A stretch of DNA of 64,000 nucleotides. Origin: Thalassospira profundimaris. GTDB lineage: Bacteria; Pseudomonadota; Alphaproteobacteria; Rhodospirillales; Thalassospiraceae. Each line of letters begins with the position of its first letter. Positions within the stretch are counted from its first letter, which is position 1. The position numbers were made by a program, and so were the translations under genes. The notes beneath the pieces were generated by a model that was given only the letters and a program-made list of their open reading frames with translations, did no database searches and was not told the DNA's origin. The stretch spans positions 310,001 to 374,000 of the forward strand of contig NZ_JPWF01000001.1 in assembly GCF_003326675.1 (NCBI RefSeq). Reading direction: 5' to 3'. Shown one piece after another: positions 16,261 to 25,028 of the stretch.

Positions 16261-17964
16261 ATGACCATCGCTGATGAAGCACTATTCTCGACCGGCGAAG
16301 ATTTTGCCGCTCTGCTTGCTGAAACCCTCGGTTCTGAAGACGAAGGTTTCGTTGGCCGCGTAATGACCGGTACGGTCGTTAAGAAAACTGACGACGACGC
16401 AATCGTTGACGTTGGCCTCAAATCCGAAGGCCGCGTTCCGCTTAAAGAATTTGGCGCAGGCGAAGTAAACATTGGCGACACAGTTGATGTTTATGTCGAC
16501 CGCTATGAAAACAAAGATGGCCTGATCGTTCTGTCGCGCGAAAAAGCGCGCCGCGAAGAAGCTTGGGTTGAACTTGAAAAACAGTTCTCCGAAGGCAAAC
16601 GCGTTGACGGCACCATCTTTGGTCGCGTTAAAGGCGGCTTCACCGTTGACCTGTCGGGTGCAGTTGCATTCCTTCCGGGCAGCCAGGTTGATATCCGTCC
16701 GGTCCGTGACGTTACCCCGCTGATGAACAACCCGCAGCCGTTCCAGATCCTGAAAATGGATCGTTCGCGCGGTAACATCGTGGTTTCGCGTCGTGCAGTT
16801 CTCGAAGAGACCCGTGCAGAACAGCGTGCTGAACTGATCCAGAACCTCCAGGAAGGTCAGGTTCTTGACGGCGTTGTCAAAAACATCACCGATTACGGCG
16901 CATTCGTCGATCTCGGCGGCGTTGATGGCCTGCTGCACGTTACCGACATCGCTTGGAAACGCATCAACCATCCGTCCGAAGCACTTCAGATCGGCCAGAC
17001 TGTTAAAGTACAGGTCATCCGCTTCAACAGCGAAACCCAGCGTATCTCGCTTGGCATGAAGCAGCTTGAAGCTGATCCGTGGGAAGGCGTCGAAGCCAAA
17101 TACCCGGTCGGTTCGAAATTCGAAGGTCGTGTCACCAACATCACCGATTACGGCGCATTCGTCGAACTCGAAGCTGGTGTCGAAGGCCTGGTCCACGTTT
17201 CCGAAATGTCCTGGACCAAGAAAAACATCCACCCGGGCAAAATCGTTTCGACCTCGCAGGAAGTCGAAGTCATGGTGCTCGACGTCGATGCACAGAAGCG
17301 TCGTATCTCGCTTGGTCTCAAGCAGTGCACCTCGAACCCGTGGGATGCCTTCCTTGCAGCTCACCCGGTCGAGTCCGAGATCGAAGGCGAAGTCAAGAAC
17401 ATCACCGAATTCGGTCTGTTCATTGGCCTTCTGGGCGGCATCGACGGTATGGCTCACCTCTCGGACCTGTCATGGGACCGCGCTGGTGAAGAAGTCATCA
17501 AAGAATACAAAAAAGGCGACATCGTCAAAGCCAAGGTTCTTGACGTTGACGTTGAAAAAGAACGCATCTCGCTTGGCATCAAACAGCTTGCTGGCGATCC
17601 GTTCAAAGAAGCAGTTACCGGTATCAAGCGTGGTGAAACCGTCACCTGCGAGATCACCGAAGTTAACGACGGCGGCATCGAAGTTGCTGTTGGCGACACC
17701 GAACTGAAAGGCTTCATCCGTAAAGCTGAACTGGCGCGTGAGCGTTCGGAACAGCGTCCGGAGCGCTTCGCAGTTGGTGAAAAAGTCGACGCACGCGTTA
17801 CCGCAATCGACGCCAAAACCCGTAAAGTTTCCCTCTCGGTCAAAGCTCTTGAAGTTGCTGACGAGAAGAAAGCAATGGCGGATTACGGCTCTGCTGACAG
17901 CGGCGCATCACTCGGCGATATCCTCGGCGAAGCTCTGCGCAAAAAGCAGGAAGGCGGCGAATAA
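16261..17964 (+). CDS. rpsA: 30S ribosomal protein S1
   Basis: This 567-residue protein is built of six S1 RNA-binding repeats, visible as recurring blocks such as GVVKNITDYGAFVDLGGVDGL, GRVTNITDYGAFVELEAG and GEVKNITEFGLFIGLLGG, each ending in ISLG(M/L/I)KQ. S1 bridges mRNA to the 30S subunit and aids initiation on structured leaders. Length matches alphaproteobacterial S1. The start has a good AAGGAAG site. Codon use is noticeably more restricted than in neighbours, as expected for a highly expressed gene. A strong terminator follows at 18013. Confidence 0.97.
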   Translation: MTIADEALFSTGEDFAALLAETLGSEDEGFVGRVMTGTVVKKTDDDAIVDVGLKSEGRVPLKEFGAGEVNIGDTVDVYVDRYENKDGLIVLSREKARREEAWVELEKQFSEGKRVDGTIFGRVKGGFTVDLSGAVAFLPGSQVDIRPVRDVTPLMNNPQPFQILKMDRSRGNIVVSRRAVLEETRAEQRAELIQNLQEGQVLDGVVKNITDYGAFVDLGGVDGLLHVTDIAWKRINHPSEALQIGQTVKVQVIRFNSETQRISLGMKQLEADPWEGVEAKYPVGSKFEGRVTNITDYGAFVELEAGVEGLVHVSEMSWTKKNIHPGKIVSTSQEVEVMVLDVDAQKRRISLGLKQCTSNPWDAFLAAHPVESEIEGEVKNITEFGLFIGLLGGIDGMAHLSDLSWDRAGEEVIKEYKKGDIVKAKVLDVDVEKERISLGIKQLAGDPFKEAVTGIKRGETVTCEITEVNDGGIEVAVGDTELKGFIRKAELARERSEQRPERFAVGEKVDARVTAIDAKTRKVSLSVKALEVADEKKAMADYGSADSGASLGDILGEALRKKQEGGE

Positions 17965-18520
17965 GCCTCCCTCCCAGGAAATACAGTCTGCTTTCGGGTG
18001 GACTGAAAAGACGGGTCGCACATTGTGCGGCCCGTTTTCTTTTGCGCATTCGCGATGGGCATCCGGACCGAGATCAAGATTGAGATCGGGATAGCTGTTA
18101 AGGGCTTGGTAGCCGTCTATATCGATGGCGGCTGCGATGGGTAACAACTTATCTGATCGCTGAAGCGCGCTCCTCTCACGGGAATTTCTGCGTGGTTCCG
18201 GCGGACAATACAGTCCGTGGTCCCGGCCCCTCAGACGGGCTGTCTGTACGGCCTTTCGGGATGGTTTTCTTGGTTGGCAAGTGCTGCCAGCCTGATTTCG
18301 GCTAGCGCCCGGAATTGTCACACTAAATTGTATATCATCCGAGTTTTGACCCCGGATTGGTGCCCGGTGCTGTCCTGTTCGCCATTTTTCGCGAAAATTT
18401 TGATTTTAAACACTTTTTGTCCTTGCCTTCTGGTCCGAGAAAAACCATTTGAAAAGGCAGGTTTCGGGGTTGGGCCCGGCTTAAGTCTTTGATTGAAAAA
18501 TTATAACCGGGGCACCGTAA
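17965..18520. other. Long intergenic region between rpsA and sppA
   Basis: A 556-base gap that starts with the rpsA terminator. The remainder has short hairpins, for example CGGAC…GTCCG near 18200, and then an AT-rich stretch before sppA. No frame here looks like a protein and no tRNA or known structured RNA is recognisable. It could hold a small RNA or only the sppA promoter. Confidence 0.4.
18013..18036 (+). terminator. Intrinsic terminator of rpsA
   Basis: ACGGGTCGCACA followed by TTG and TGCGGCCCGT forms a stem, and TTTTCTTTT follows. It lies about 50 bases after the rpsA stop codon. Confidence 0.8.
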
Positions 18521-19444
18521 ATGGCGCTTGATGCCGATATCCTGCTTGATCGACGTCGCTTGAAAAAATCCATCTTTCGCTGGCGTGTCGTGGCGGCCAT
18601 TGCAGTGCTTGCCGTCATCGTAATCGGTCTGGCCGGAACCGGTGTTCAGAACAGTGTTCTGGGCGGGCTTGGTCCCCGGATTGTCGAGATCAACATCGAA
18701 GGCGTGATCACAGAAGACCCGTATCTTCTTGATGCGCTGGCCGCGATTGAAGATGACAGCAACGTTGTTGGCGTAATTGTCCATATCAACAGTCCCGGCG
18801 GCACCATGGTTGGTGGTGAAACTTTGTTCGAGGCCCTGCGCCGTATCGGGGAAACCCGACCGATTGTTGCCGAAATGGGCACGGTTGCCGCATCGGGTGG
18901 CTATATGACGGCGATTGCCGCTGACCATATCGTCGCACGTCGCGGCACGATCACCGGATCTATCGGGGTGATTTTCCAGTCGATGAATTTTAACGGAACG
19001 CTGGAAAAGCTTGGTGTTGAACCGCTGACAGTTAAAAGCGGCCCGCTTAAAGCGGCACCCAACCCGTTCGAACCGGTTGATGATGCTGCAAAAACGGCCA
19101 TGCAGGGCCTGATTTCCGACATGTTTGACGTGTTTGTCGGAATGGTTGCCGAACGGCGTGAAATGCCGGTCGCAACGGTAAAAACATTGGCAGATGGCCG
19201 GGTCTATACCGGACAGCAGGCACTTGCCAATGGTTTGATTGATGAAATTGGAGGCCGTCGTGAAGCCTTGCACTGGCTTGAAACCCAAGCCGGTGTCACG
19301 CCGGAAGCGGACGTAGTGCCGCTTGAAATCGAGTACCCGGAAGACGATTTGATGACTGCACTCTTTGAAGGAAACCTTGGAAAAGTGCTGTCATCTGAGG
19401 GGCTTAAACTTGACGGTTTGCTGGTGGTCTGGCAACCTGAGTGA
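18521..19444 (+). CDS. sppA: Signal peptide peptidase SppA
   Basis: A 307-residue inner-membrane serine protease that degrades cleaved signal peptides. One N-terminal membrane helix (about 21-40) anchors a Clp-like fold. The nucleophile is Ser125 in GTVAASGGYM, and the general base is probably Lys177 in KSGPLKAAPNP, 52 residues later as in Bacillus SppA. The short single-domain length is the SppA36K type rather than the 67K tandem E. coli type. It precedes ihfB by 70 bases. Confidence 0.93.
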   Translation: MALDADILLDRRRLKKSIFRWRVVAAIAVLAVIVIGLAGTGVQNSVLGGLGPRIVEINIEGVITEDPYLLDALAAIEDDSNVVGVIVHINSPGGTMVGGETLFEALRRIGETRPIVAEMGTVAASGGYMTAIAADHIVARRGTITGSIGVIFQSMNFNGTLEKLGVEPLTVKSGPLKAAPNPFEPVDDAAKTAMQGLISDMFDVFVGMVAERREMPVATVKTLADGRVYTGQQALANGLIDEIGGRREALHWLETQAGVTPEADVVPLEIEYPEDDLMTALFEGNLGKVLSSEGLKLDGLLVVWQPE

Positions 19445-19515
19445 GAGTTATCCGATAAAACAATCTAATCCGCGGTTGAGTGAGACTGTCAGCACGAACA
19501 GGATGGGGCCTGGAA

Positions 19516-19791
19516 ATGACGAAATCTGAATTGATTGCCCGACTTGCTGAGTTGAATCCGCATCTCTATCAGCGAGATGTCGAACGGATTGTTGCAACGA
19601 TCTTTGATGAAATTACCGACGCACTTGCCCGTGGAGACCGGGTCGAGCTTCGCGGTTTCGGTGCTTTCTCTGTCAAACAGCGTGATTCGCGTGTGGGACG
19701 TAACCCGCGTACCGGTGATGCGGTTCCGGTTGGCGAGAAAAAGGTTCCCTATTTCAAAACCGGCAAGCAGCTCCGCGAACGTTTGAACTGA
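19516..19791 (+). CDS. ihfB: Integration host factor subunit beta
   Basis: A 91-residue HU/IHF-family DNA-bending protein. The beta-arm signature [12 protein letters not shown] (61-72) carries the intercalating Pro64. [15 protein letters not shown] at the start is typical of IHF-beta rather than IHF-alpha or HU. The ATG at 19516 has GGATGGGG upstream; the frame extends further back without support. IHF bends DNA at promoters, origins and recombination sites. Its place after rpsA/sppA and before a lapA-like gene is the usual proteobacterial order. Confidence 0.95.
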   Translation: MTKSELIARLAELNPHLYQRDVERIVATIFDEITDALARGDRVELRGFGAFSVKQRDSRVGRNPRTGDAVPVGEKKVPYFKTGKQLRERLN

Positions 19792-20004
19792 TTTCCGCTT
19801 GCGGATACTGATCGGCGTTCCGGCCCGGCCGGATAATGCAAACTGCCACGACACAGCCATGCTGTGTCGTTGGTGGCTTGGCTTTTGCCGCCTGTTTGCG
19901 CCATACTGTCGATCCGATCCCGAACGTCTACCTGTGGCCTGATTTCGGGGATGTCCGGTTTGCCGGGCATCTGCCGCCATCCCGTCAGGCACAAGGAGCC
20001 AAGA

Positions 20005-20304
20005 ATGCGTATCCTTTACTGGATTATCTCCATACCGCTTGCGGTTCTGATTGCCGTATTTGCCGTGTCCAACCGCGCGGCTGTGACCCTGTCGCTCTGG
20101 CCTTTGCCCTATGAGGTCGACCTTCCGCTGTTTCTGCCGATCATGGTGGCCCTGCTTTTGGGGCTGGGCATCGGATTTGCCTATGAATGGCTGATCCATG
20201 GCAAGCATCGCCGGGCGGTGCGCCGGATGGATAGCGAACTGAAACGCATCAAAACCGACGATACGACCCCGAAATCCGATCAAAAGGCACTCGGGCACAG
20301 CTGA
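20005..20304 (+). CDS. LapA (lipopolysaccharide assembly protein A) domain protein
   Basis: A 99-residue inner-membrane protein with two hydrophobic segments (about 4-22 and 42-63) separated by SNRAAVTLSLWPLPYEVDLP, the LapA/DUF1049 pattern, and a charged cytoplasmic tail. LapA-family proteins work with LapB in controlling LPS synthesis through LpxC turnover in Enterobacteria; the role in this group is inferred. The ATG at 20005 has AAGGAG seven bases upstream, so the longer open frame is rejected. It lies between ihfB and pyrF. Confidence 0.87.
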   Translation: MRILYWIISIPLAVLIAVFAVSNRAAVTLSLWPLPYEVDLPLFLPIMVALLLGLGIGFAYEWLIHGKHRRAVRRMDSELKRIKTDDTTPKSDQKALGHS

Positions 20305-20311
20305 TACAGAC

Positions 20312-20338
20312 AAGGGCTCCTTTCAGGGGCCCTTTTTT
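20312..20338 (+). terminator. Intrinsic terminator after the lapA-like gene
   Basis: AAGGGCTCC at 20312-20320 pairs with GGGGCCCTT at 20326-20334 (one G-U), with a five-base loop and a following run of T residues. Confidence 0.85.
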
Positions 20339-20411
20339 GTGCTGCTTTGATAATGTGTCTTGCCTGTGCATAGGGCCATGCAGGGACGTTGGGCTATTTG
20401 ACATTGGCCTT

Positions 20412-20420
20412 TGTGGATAA
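20412..20420 (+). promoter_or_regulatory. Consensus DnaA box upstream of pyrF
   Basis: TGTGGATAA, the perfect complement of the DnaA box TTATCCACA, occurs 75 bases before pyrF. It is a single copy, so it may be a DnaA-responsive promoter element or chance rather than an origin. Confidence 0.4.
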
Positions 20421-20494
20421 ATCGGATAAGCCATGTCCGGTCCGCACTGCCTGAATGTGGGCCATGACCCAATTGCAAACCGCCAGAGGACATC

Positions 20495-21217
20495 ATGACC
20501 CAGACACTTTCCCCAAAAGACCGCATCTTCTGTGCCATTGATACCACCGACCTTGATCATGCCATTGATCTGGCATCCAAGCTGTCTGGCGTGATTGGCG
20601 GGGCCAAACTGGGCAAGGAATTCTTTGCGGCCCACGGTCCACAGGGTGTCCGCGCGGTTGCCAAGGCTGGTATGCCGATCTTCCTTGATGTCAAATATCA
20701 CGATATCCCCAATACGGTGGCTGGTGCCATTCACGCCGTTACCCCGATGGGGCTTAAGATCGTCAATGTTCATGCCGCTGGCGGCATCGAAATGATGAAG
20801 CGCGCTGGCGAGGCCGCCCGCGAAGCGGCCGACAAGGCCGGTGTTGAAGTGCCATGGGTGATTGCAGTCACCATCCTGACCAGCATGGATCAGGGCGATC
20901 TTGATGATGTCGGCCTGAAAGGCCCGATTGACGAACGCGTGGTCAAACTGGCCGAACTGACCCGGAAGGCCGGTCTTGACGGTGTTGTTTGCTCGGCCAA
21001 GGAAATTACCCCGGTCCGTGCGGCCCTTGGCCCGGATTTCAAACTGATTACGCCGGGTATTCGTCCGGCCTGGGCATCAAGTGACGATCAGAAACGTATC
21101 GTCACCCCGGCCGATGCGGTTGCCATGGGCAGTGACGTTCTGGTCATCGGCCGTCCGATCACCAAGGCTGATGATCCTGTCGAAGCTGCCAAGCGCATTG
21201 TTGCCGAGCTTTCATAA
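20495..21217 (+). CDS. pyrF: Orotidine 5'-phosphate decarboxylase
   Basis: A 240-residue TIM-barrel enzyme that converts OMP to UMP, the last step of de novo pyrimidine synthesis. The catalytic array is DVKYHDIPNT with Asp65, Lys67 and Asp70. CAIDTTDLDHA near the start and LITPGIRP then VIGRPITKADDPVEAAKRI at the end are the phosphate-binding elements. Length is standard for the bacterial type I enzyme. A strong terminator follows. Confidence 0.97.
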   Translation: MTQTLSPKDRIFCAIDTTDLDHAIDLASKLSGVIGGAKLGKEFFAAHGPQGVRAVAKAGMPIFLDVKYHDIPNTVAGAIHAVTPMGLKIVNVHAAGGIEMMKRAGEAAREAADKAGVEVPWVIAVTILTSMDQGDLDDVGLKGPIDERVVKLAELTRKAGLDGVVCSAKEITPVRAALGPDFKLITPGIRPAWASSDDQKRIVTPADAVAMGSDVLVIGRPITKADDPVEAAKRIVAELS

Positions 21218-21262
21218 TCTGTCCTGATCTGGCCTTCCCCAGACCAAGGCATCCAAATTCGC

Positions 21263-21290
21263 AAAAGGCCCGGCATTATCCGGGCCTTTT
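21263..21290 (+). terminator. Intrinsic terminator of pyrF
   Basis: AAAAGGCCCGG at 21263-21273 pairs perfectly with CCGGGCCTTTT at 21280-21290; the stem ends in T residues. Confidence 0.88.
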
Positions 21291-21480
21291 GTCTGTCTGC
21301 TTTTGGATCGTAAGAAGCTGTGAATGCAATGCATGGTGCCATGCGGTTTTTGCGATGGTTTGGCGGATCGATTTATCTAAGAATTGAATCGTTTCAAAAT
21401 TTCGTGCACTATCGCTATCTCGCAGTTGCACAAAATTCGGGTCGCATGGACCGACACGAATTTTTCTGGATATTTCTGAC

Positions 21481-22689
21481 ATGACTGATACCGCCACCGA
21501 CCGGGGTTTCCTCGGTAATTTGCCGATTCTGGCGCTTGCCCTTGCCTCCTTCGGGATTGGTACGACCGAATTCGTCATCATGGGCCTGTTGCCCGACGTT
21601 GCCCTTGATCTTGGCATCACCATTCCCGATGCCGGTTTGCTGGTGACGGGCTATGCGCTTGGTGTGACGTTCGGCGCGCCGTTCCTTGCCATTGCAACAG
21701 CACGGATGGACCGCAGGCGCGCGCTTTTGCTGCTGATTTCCATCTTTATCCTTGGCAATTTCCTGTGTGCCGTTGCCCCGGATTACTGGACGCTGATGGC
21801 GGCCCGTGTTGTCACGGCATTCTGCCACGGCGCGTTCTTTGGCCTTGGTGCAGTTGTGGCATCGAACCTTGTTGCCCCGCATAAACGGGTACAGGCAATC
21901 GCCCTGATGTTTTCGGGCCTGACCCTTGCCAATGTGCTTGGTGTTCCGTTCGGAACCGCACTTGGTCAGGAACTTGGCTGGCGGTCGACTTTCTGGGCTG
22001 TGGTTTTGATCGGTGTGGTGGCTGCGGGTGGTCTTTATGTTGCGCTGCCGCGTAAAATTGCCGCCTCAACCGGAAGTCTGATGCGCGAAGCCAGATCGCT
22101 TGGCAAGGTACAGGTTCTGTTTGCCATGCTGATTTCGGTTCTGGCCTCGGCCAGCCTGTTCAGCGTCTTTACCTACATCACCCCGATGCTTCAGGAAATC
22201 ACCGGCATTTCCCCGCGCCAGGTTACCTATGTGCTGTTGCTGTTCGGGGTCGGTTTGACCATCGGCAACTATATTGGCGGCCGCCTTGGTGACTGGCGTT
22301 TGATGCCGGCGATCATTATCGCCTTTGTGTTGCTGATTGTTATTCTGGCGATGTTTACAGCAACCCTGACCGAAATCATCCCGGCGGTGATCACGGTGGT
22401 GCTGTGGGGTGTGATGGCCTTTGTTCTGGTCTCGCCACTGCAGATGCGTGTGGTGAACGAGGCGTCAGAAGCCCCGAATTTGGCCTCAACCCTTAATCAG
22501 GGTGCCTTCAATCTTGGCAATGCGGGTGGTGCATGGTTTGGCGGCTTGGCGATCACGCATGGCGTTTCCTATCAGCATATTCCGTGGCTGGGTGCAGGAA
22601 TTGCGCTTTTGGCCCTGCTGTTCACGGTCTGGAGCCACCTTTTGGACCGTGGCGAGGAAGTGCTTGTTGAAAATGGTGCCAGTGCCTGA
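21481..22689 (+). CDS. MFS transporter, AraJ/DHA1-type drug or sugar efflux
   Basis: A 402-residue permease with twelve membrane helices. The start FLGNLPILALALASFGIGTTEFVIMGLLPDV is the hallmark of the AraJ/YdhP-like DHA1 family, followed by the loop-2/3 motif TARMDRRRALL. These proton antiporters export sugars, arabinose derivatives or drugs. It is monocistronic between terminators. The substrate cannot be inferred from context; no regulator gene is adjacent. Confidence 0.88.
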   Translation: MTDTATDRGFLGNLPILALALASFGIGTTEFVIMGLLPDVALDLGITIPDAGLLVTGYALGVTFGAPFLAIATARMDRRRALLLLISIFILGNFLCAVAPDYWTLMAARVVTAFCHGAFFGLGAVVASNLVAPHKRVQAIALMFSGLTLANVLGVPFGTALGQELGWRSTFWAVVLIGVVAAGGLYVALPRKIAASTGSLMREARSLGKVQVLFAMLISVLASASLFSVFTYITPMLQEITGISPRQVTYVLLLFGVGLTIGNYIGGRLGDWRLMPAIIIAFVLLIVILAMFTATLTEIIPAVITVVLWGVMAFVLVSPLQMRVVNEASEAPNLASTLNQGAFNLGNAGGAWFGGLAITHGVSYQHIPWLGAGIALLALLFTVWSHLLDRGEEVLVENGASA

Positions 22690-22717
22690 TTGATCTTTCT
22701 GATCTTGCTGCAAATAC

Positions 22718-22749
22718 AAAACCCGTCAGCCTTGCGGTTGACGGGTTTT
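22718..22749. terminator. Bidirectional terminator (MFS / TauE)
   Basis: AAAACCCGTCAGCC, four bases, then GGTTGACGGGTTTT form a long stem with one mispair between two converging genes. Both strands end in T runs. Confidence 0.88.
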
Positions 22750-22780
22750 CTTATGACTTATGCAGATGATGTCCGCTGGC

Positions 22781-23584
22781 TTAGCCAACCCAGTGACGCA
22801 TGTGATCCCAGGTCTGACTGATCACCGTGCCGTATTGATCAATGATCAGCTTGATCGAAATCGCGATCGAGGTCACGACAAGCAAAGGTCGAACAAGGCG
22901 CGCGCCAACCTTCATCACCAGATGCGATCCGATTTGCGCACCAATAAGGGCGCCAACCGCCATCACCCCGCCAACAACCCAGACAACCTCGCCACCGGCA
23001 ATAAACATCACAAGGGATGCAAAGTTCGACGTGAAGTTCAGAACCTTGGTATGGGCGGTCGCCTTGGTCATGTTGAAACCAAGCAATGCCACAAATGCGA
23101 TGGAAAAGAACGACCCGGTGCCCGGACCAAAGAACCCGTCATAAAATCCGATGCCAAATCCGGCGGTAAAGGCAAAGGTCGCCTTGCTGATCAACTGATG
23201 GGCATCAATGTCACCAACCTTTGGTGAAAACAGGAAATAAAGCGCAATCAGGATCAGAAGCCCGGGCAGGATGGTCATCAGGATGCCCGGATCAAGCATC
23301 TGCACCAGCAAAGTACCAAGGGCCGACCCCGCAAAGGTCAGGACAATGGCCAGTACCATGTCACGTGGATTGACGTGACCCTTGCGGATGAAATTAAGCG
23401 ACGCGGTGAAGCTTCCGAAACTTCCCTGCAGCTTGTTGGTGGCAAGTGCCTGTGCGGGGGATACACCCGCCCATAACAGGGCCGGGATGGTGATCAATCC
23501 GCCACCCCCGGCAATTGCATCAATACAGGCGGCAAGGGCGGCAACGCCAAACAGGATCGCTAAAAGATCAAAACCAAATTCCAT
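22781..23584 (-). CDS. TSUP family transporter (TauE/SafE, sulfite/organosulfonate exporter-like)
   Basis: A 267-residue membrane protein with about eight helices in two repeats. The N-terminal AACIDAIAGGGGLITIPALLWAGV and the later GFYDGFFGPGTGSF are the paired TauE/SafE motifs. Family members export sulfite, sulfoacetate or other small anions. The ATG at 23584 is preferred over a 37-codon extension, because the extension is hydrophilic and the family starts at the first helix. It is a single gene, divergent from the YHYH protein gene. Confidence 0.9.
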   Translation of the reverse strand: MEFGFDLLAILFGVAALAACIDAIAGGGGLITIPALLWAGVSPAQALATNKLQGSFGSFTASLNFIRKGHVNPRDMVLAIVLTFAGSALGTLLVQMLDPGILMTILPGLLILIALYFLFSPKVGDIDAHQLISKATFAFTAGFGIGFYDGFFGPGTGSFFSIAFVALLGFNMTKATAHTKVLNFTSNFASLVMFIAGGEVVWVVGGVMAVGALIGAQIGSHLVMKVGARLVRPLLVVTSIAISIKLIIDQYGTVISQTWDHMRHWVG

Positions 23585-23800
23585 GGGGTGGCTTTCGTAA
23601 AACAGGGGATCACGCAAAGGTGGGGCAAGGCGCGACCTGAAATCCCGGACGCTGGTCTGACATGGGGCGTCATTGAGGCCGGGCGTCGCCATCATATGGT
23701 TTTGTGGATCGGCGTCCAGTCGAAGATGACCACCTTGTTACGCCCGTGATACTCTATGGTCATCAGGTCGTGACCGGGGAACTGATCGGGGGAAGGGGTG

Positions 23801-24958
23801 ATGAAAATCTGGTTTTTCGGATTGGCATTGTTTTTGGGCGTGACAAATCCTGCCAATGCCCACGAGATCAAGAATTGCAAGTGTGACGAGGCCTGCTTAA
23901 CCGACGAGATTTCCCATCTTGCCTGTGATCGCGACAAGGTGCGATTCTCGGCCAGGGGGCTGCCCGATCCGTCCCATCCTGTCATGACCGGCATTACCGC
24001 CAGCAATCAGCAATTCCCCGCCGCCCATGATTTTGAATTCGAAATCCTGCAACATCCCCAATTGGCATCCCGACCAACCGCGACCGAGGCCGGGCCGGTA
24101 GGGGTTGCCGTCAACGGGGTGCCGATTTTTGATCCGTCGACACAAGGTCCGGTCAATCCACAAACCGGCAAACGTCCATCGGCCTTTACCGAGGGCGAGC
24201 TTGATGAATGTGGCGGTCATGCCGGGCGCGGCGATGACTATCATTACCACATCGCGCCAAGATGCCTGATCTATGACCTTGGTCGCCAATGGGTCGATAT
24301 CGATAAAAAGCCGGTTGGCTACGCCATGGACAGCTTTCCGATTCTTGCCCTTGGCTGGTTTGAACCCGCCAATTCGGTCGAGTCCCTGCTCGATGCCTGT
24401 CGTGGCATGAAAGATGACAAGGGATCCTACTTCTATAATGTCAAAACCGCGCCGGACTGGAATGTTCTGAATTGTCTTTCGGGCACGCCACGCGGATTTG
24501 CCCGGGATCGTTGGACCATGCGTCGTGATCGCACCGGACAGGATATTGTCGGTCTGCCGATTCCCTTTGAAATCAAAACCGCGTTGTCACAGTCGTTCGG
24601 CCCGGATGTTTGCCGGGTGATGACCGGGACCTTGCGCGGTGAACAGCTTTTGCAAAGCAACGGCACGACCAAGCGGATTGATCGCCAGGACGGCGCGCTG
24701 TTTTACTGCAATGCCACCTGCTATGGCTTGTTCTTCGAGGCGGACCGCGCATCATCCATTCGTGGTCGTGCGATCTATTACGATTACATCGATGATGCCT
24801 GCCCGGCGGGTTTTGGTCTTGCTTCGCTTGCGATATTTGACCCCTATCTTGGGCCTGCCCAGTCACGCAAAGGTCCGGCAGGCACGGGCAAGGCCGGGCC
24901 GGGGCCCAAACCGCGCCCCGATGGTCAACCGGGGAATGGCCCGCCACCACGCAATTGA
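23801..24958 (+). CDS. YHYH domain secreted protein
   Basis: A 385-residue exported protein. The signal peptide covers about 1-21 (…VTNPANA|HE). The YHYH signature is in CGGHAGRGDDYHYHIAPRC (about 140-158), within a Cys-rich domain containing VAVNGVPIFDP and GYAMDSFPI, characteristic of the YHYH family. The last 35 residues are a Gly/Pro/Lys-rich, probably unstructured tail. The clustered His residues suggest metal binding, but the family function is unknown. GGAAGGGG precedes the ATG at 23801; a GTG one codon earlier is also possible. Confidence 0.88.
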   Translation: MKIWFFGLALFLGVTNPANAHEIKNCKCDEACLTDEISHLACDRDKVRFSARGLPDPSHPVMTGITASNQQFPAAHDFEFEILQHPQLASRPTATEAGPVGVAVNGVPIFDPSTQGPVNPQTGKRPSAFTEGELDECGGHAGRGDDYHYHIAPRCLIYDLGRQWVDIDKKPVGYAMDSFPILALGWFEPANSVESLLDACRGMKDDKGSYFYNVKTAPDWNVLNCLSGTPRGFARDRWTMRRDRTGQDIVGLPIPFEIKTALSQSFGPDVCRVMTGTLRGEQLLQSNGTTKRIDRQDGALFYCNATCYGLFFEADRASSIRGRAIYYDYIDDACPAGFGLASLAIFDPYLGPAQSRKGPAGTGKAGPGPKPRPDGQPGNGPPPRN

Positions 24959-25028
24959 AATTGGTCCTTATTTTGTGTGCTGAACTGTTTTAAAACGTGA
25001 AACGCTTTCATTTAAACGAGTTCCAGAT

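Noticed and set aside
16282-17457. 391-residue open frame antisense to rpsA
   Set aside because: It arises from the restricted codon use of rpsA; composition (Phe, Asp, Val rich) is that of an antisense frame.
18217-18492. 91-residue frame in the rpsA-sppA gap
   Set aside because: No ribosome site, unusual composition and no motif; treated as non-coding.
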